In this document: piece by piece, positions 61,838-64,000 of the stretch
Layout of the letters: the number at the start of each line of letters is the position of its first letter
How positions within the stretch are numbered: position 1 is the first letter of the stretch
DNA from: Jeotgalibacillus marinus
GTDB lineage: Bacteria; Bacillota; Bacilli; Bacillales; Jeotgalibacillaceae
Length of the DNA stretch: 64,000 nucleotides
Assembly: GCF_040801915.1 (NCBI RefSeq)
Contig: NZ_JBFMIA010000006.1
Span: 62,001 to 126,000 of the forward strand
Direction of reading: 5' to 3'
The notes under the pieces: model-generated
What the model was told of the DNA's origin: nothing
The model's database searches: none
Seen by the model: only the letters and a program-made list of their open reading frames with translations
Made by a program: the position numbers and the translations under genes

Positions 61838-61855
61838 TAGTGAATGTTATCACAA
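61838..61855. promoter_or_regulatory. Rex-like operator upstream of yumB
   Basis: Read on the minus strand, TTGTGATAACATTCACTA matches the Rex consensus TTGTGAANNNNTTCACAA at 12 of 14 defined positions. It lies 75-92 bases before the yumB start. Rex is a repressor released by high NADH. The rest of 61556-61929 holds the divergent promoters and no gene. Confidence 0.6.
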
Positions 61856-61929
61856 ACTTAAGTGATTAGGGGCTTCGGTGGCGCCTTAAACACCATCGTA
61901 ATTTTAACGTAAAGGTGGAAGTGATCCAA

Positions 61930-63144
61930 GTGAAGAGACCTACAGTGGTTGTACTAGGAGCAGGATATGGCGGGTTATCCGTTATTACAAAACTTCAAAA
62001 GCTAATTAACGCGGATGAAGCAGACATCGTTTTAGTAAATAAAAACGATTACCATTATGAAACAACGTGGTTGCATGAAGCATCAGCAGGAACGATGCCT
62101 CACGACAAAGTACGTTACGATATTGGCGGCGTATTAAACAAAGGGAAAGTAGACTTTGTGAAGGCTTCTGTTGAAAACATTGATACAGAGGCACAAAAAG
62201 TTATTACAGACCGTGCAGAAATTTCATACGATCATCTGGTAGTTGGACTTGGCTTTGAAGGCGAAACGTTCGGCATTCCTGGTTTGAAAGAACATGCTTT
62301 TTCAATTGCTAATATCAAAGCAGCTCGTCAAATTCGTGAACATATTGAATATCAATTTGCGACATATAGCTTAGAAGAAGTTAAAGATCCTTCACGCTTA
62401 ACGATCGTTGTCGGTGGCGCAGGGTTCACTGGAATCGAGTTCTTAGGTGAATTAGGCGAACGTGTTCCTGAACTATGTGAAGAGTATGATATCGATCCAA
62501 AAGCTGTTCGCATTCTTTGTGTAGAAGCGGCGCCAATGGTTCTTCCTGGTTTCGATAAAGAACTTGTTGATTACGCAGTTGGTCATTTAGAGAGCAAAGG
62601 AATTGAATTCTCAATCGGTACACCAGTTGTAGAAGCAACTCCTGAAGGCGTAAAAATTAAAAAAGGCGAAGATGTTTTTGAAGAAATCAAATCATCAACG
62701 GTTGTTTGGGCTGCTGGTGTTCGTGGTAACTCAATCATCGAAAAAGCTGGTTTTGAAAACATGCGTGCACGTGTGAAAGTAGATCCAGATCTTCGTGCTC
62801 CTGGTCACAATAATGTCTTTATTGTTGGGGATTGCGCACTTATGATCAATTCTGAAACCGATCGTCCTTACCCACCAACAGCACAAATTGCGATGCAACA
62901 AGGTGCACACGTTGCACACAATCTTGTCGCATTAATTAAAGGTACAGCGCTTGAACCATTCACGCCTGACCTTAAAGGAACAGTTTGTTCACTTGGTGGA
63001 AATGAAGCAATCGGAGAAGTATTCGGCCGTAAAATCACAGGTAAACGTGCTGCAATTATGAAAAAAGTAATCGATAATCGTGCCCTATTAATCATTGGTG
63101 GACCTGGTCTTGTGTTTAAAAAAGGGAAACTAAACATGATATAA
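61930..63144 (+). CDS. yumB: Type II NADH dehydrogenase (YumB)
   Basis: Membrane-associated NADH:quinone oxidoreductase of 404 residues without proton pumping. The FAD motif is VVVLGAGYGGLSVITKL, the NADH motif VVGGAGFTGIEFLGELGER, and the second FAD motif VFIVGDCALM followed by YPPTAQIAMQQG, the quinone-site stretch typical of NDH-2. A GTG at 61930 gives the family start (MKRPTVVVLGAG) and has AAAGGTGG upstream. A Rex-like operator lies in its control region, which fits redox control of NADH oxidation. Confidence 0.93.
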   Translation: MKRPTVVVLGAGYGGLSVITKLQKLINADEADIVLVNKNDYHYETTWLHEASAGTMPHDKVRYDIGGVLNKGKVDFVKASVENIDTEAQKVITDRAEISYDHLVVGLGFEGETFGIPGLKEHAFSIANIKAARQIREHIEYQFATYSLEEVKDPSRLTIVVGGAGFTGIEFLGELGERVPELCEEYDIDPKAVRILCVEAAPMVLPGFDKELVDYAVGHLESKGIEFSIGTPVVEATPEGVKIKKGEDVFEEIKSSTVVWAAGVRGNSIIEKAGFENMRARVKVDPDLRAPGHNNVFIVGDCALMINSETDRPYPPTAQIAMQQGAHVAHNLVALIKGTALEPFTPDLKGTVCSLGGNEAIGEVFGRKITGKRAAIMKKVIDNRALLIIGGPGLVFKKGKLNMI

Positions 63145-63160
63145 GAGGTATCTCAGGCAG

Positions 63161-63193
63161 AGCAGAGCAACTACACATTGCTCTGCTTTTTTC
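63161..63193 (+). terminator. Terminator after yumB
   Basis: AGCAGAGCAA pairs with TTGCTCTGCT around a 7-base loop, followed by TTTTT. Confidence 0.85.
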
Positions 63194-63218
63194 ATTATGA
63201 AAAAGAGGGGTAGTCATT

Positions 63219-63701
63219 ATGAAACATGGAAAGGTTTGGCTAGCAGTGGCTGGTTTGGTGGAAAACGAACGTGGAGAATGGCTCGTTGTAAAAAAGAAGT
63301 ATGGTGGACTAAAAGGAGTATGGTCACTGCCAGCTGGATTTGTGGAGATGGGGGAGACAGCGGATCAAGCTGTCCAGCGCGAAGTGTTCGAGGAGACAGG
63401 TGTAAAAACTGAGGTTGAGCGTGTAATCGGTATTAGAACCGGTGTAATTAGCAATGAAATAAGTGACAACATGATCATTTTTGCATTGACAAGCGTTGTA
63501 AGTGAACCAGTCATTACTGTCCAAGAAACCGAAATTCAAGAAGCACAGTGGATTTCAAAAGAGCAGCTAGAAAAAGGTGAAGGCGTTTCAAAAATGATTC
63601 CAAGTATGATCAAAGAGCTACGAACAGAAGGCTTTGTAAAACAACCACTATCAGACCCAGGTAAGCAGTTTAAGTACACAATGTATCATTTGTTTTTATA
63701 A
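63219..63701 (+). CDS. NUDIX hydrolase
   Basis: A 160-residue pyrophosphohydrolase. The NUDIX box G-x5-E-x7-REUxEExGU is complete in GFVEMGETADQAVQREVFEE followed by TGV. The N-terminal strand HGKVWLAVAGLVENERGEWL is typical. The substrate is a nucleoside diphosphate derivative that cannot be named. AAGAGGGGTAG precedes the start. It is transcribed with the flow of the yum genes but lies behind their terminator. Confidence 0.88.
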   Translation: MKHGKVWLAVAGLVENERGEWLVVKKKYGGLKGVWSLPAGFVEMGETADQAVQREVFEETGVKTEVERVIGIRTGVISNEISDNMIIFALTSVVSEPVITVQETEIQEAQWISKEQLEKGEGVSKMIPSMIKELRTEGFVKQPLSDPGKQFKYTMYHLFL

Positions 63702-63771
63702 AATCAGATTCATTATCCTGTAAAGTATACTCATAGTTCTAAATTTTCTGATAATTAAAGGAAAACAGAGA

Positions 63772-63805
63772 AAAGTCCCTATGTATTCGCTTACATGGGG
63801 GATTT
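63772..63805 (+). terminator. Possible terminator after the NUDIX gene
   Basis: AAGTCCCTATGTA can pair with TACATGGGGGATTT with a bulge; a T run comes 8 bases later, so it is imperfect. Confidence 0.4.
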
Positions 63806-63886
63806 CCGACCTTTTTGACACTTTTCATACTTTAATTATGCGTGCTATAGTTACTCTCAACCACAACTTGAGAGGGGATGAATCGA

Positions 63887-64000
63887 ATGAAAAAGAAACA
63901 GAGACAATCAGATAAATCATGTGATTATTGTGCAGGAAAAGGCTATTTCCAACTACGTCTAGGCGGCTCAGAAACGTGCCCTTGCTGTGGCGGAACCGGA
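63887..64000 (+). CDS. yuiA: YuiA-like zinc-ribbon peptide, cut by the window edge
   Basis: The first 38 codons are visible. CDYCAGKGYFQLRLGGSE and then TCPCCGGTG form two Cys pairs (CxxC...CxxC) like the DnaJ-type zinc repeats, and match B. subtilis YuiA, a peptide of about 47 residues, as recalled. The ATG at 63887 lies 9 bases after GAGGGG; an in-frame ATG at 63878 overlaps the site. Function unknown. YuiA follows yumB in B. subtilis. Confidence 0.8.
   Translation, partial: MKKKQRQSDKSCDYCAGKGYFQLRLGGSETCPCCGGTG

Overview
The window looks like chromosomal DNA of an endospore-forming, low-GC Bacillaceae bacterium. From about 20.9 kb to the right edge it follows the Bacillus subtilis yus-met-suf-yun-yut-yum block nearly gene for gene: yusU, yusN-like coat genes, yusM, fadNAE, yusI, gcvH, yusF, yusE, metNPQ, sufCDSUB, yunFED, yunB, lipA, yutC, yutD, yutE, yutF, yutI, yuzD, yutJ, yuzB, yutM, yumC, yumB and yuiA. 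Spore coat genes, a YhcN/YlaJ-type spore lipoprotein and yunB confirm sporulation. Na+-coupled carriers fit a salt-tolerant or alkaliphilic member, but that is inference. I recognised no rRNA, tRNA, CRISPR array, intact insertion sequence or prophage.

0-3.9 kb: a mannose/fructose-type PTS locus (end of a ManR-like regulator, EIIBC, EIIA, convergent manA) with a cre site, followed by two small ORFs. 4.0-7.05 kb: a circular bacteriocin cluster on the minus strand. Its precursor encodes a 64-residue mature peptide of the amylocyclicin/uberolysin type. Four translationally coupled genes follow: a multi-span membrane protein, a SpoIIM-like protein, an ABC ATPase and a membrane protein. A long hairpin separates the precursor from these genes, and the promoter carries a 10-bp inverted repeat. 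7.1-7.4 kb: a tail fragment resembling MazE antitoxins. 7.8-13.0 kb: an operon of a YjiH-family membrane protein, GABA-type aminotransferase, ureohydrolase and succinate-semialdehyde dehydrogenase, best read as 4-guanidinobutyrate (or agmatine) breakdown to succinate. 13.4-19 kb: a spore-coat region with two ATP-grasp proteins, a CotY/CotZ-like protein, a YjcZ peptide and hypothetical genes among long gene-poor stretches. 19.6-20.5 kb: an orphan NtdB-like (kanosamine-6-phosphate phosphatase) gene.

20.9-39.8 kb: core metabolism. It holds fatty-acid beta-oxidation behind a near-perfect FadR operator, the glycine cleavage H protein, methionine uptake under a SAM-I riboswitch, and SUF iron-sulfur assembly. 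40-42.2 kb: a secreted glucosaminidase with six LysM repeats and an acidic repeat stalk, preceded by an unusual 79-nt foldback. 42.5-47.2 kb: yunFED, a Cys-rich small membrane protein, and yunB, whose ribosome binding site lies inside a terminator-like hairpin.

47.25-64 kb: a lysine riboswitch precedes an NhaC-family carrier, which argues that the carrier is a LysW-type lysine transporter and not a plain Na+/H+ antiporter. An NSS transporter with its MetS-like 35-residue partner follows, then lipA and the yut genes, a broken DoxX remnant, and a redox group (yutJ, yumC, yumB) in which yumB has a Rex-like operator. A NUDIX hydrolase and the start of yuiA reach the edge.
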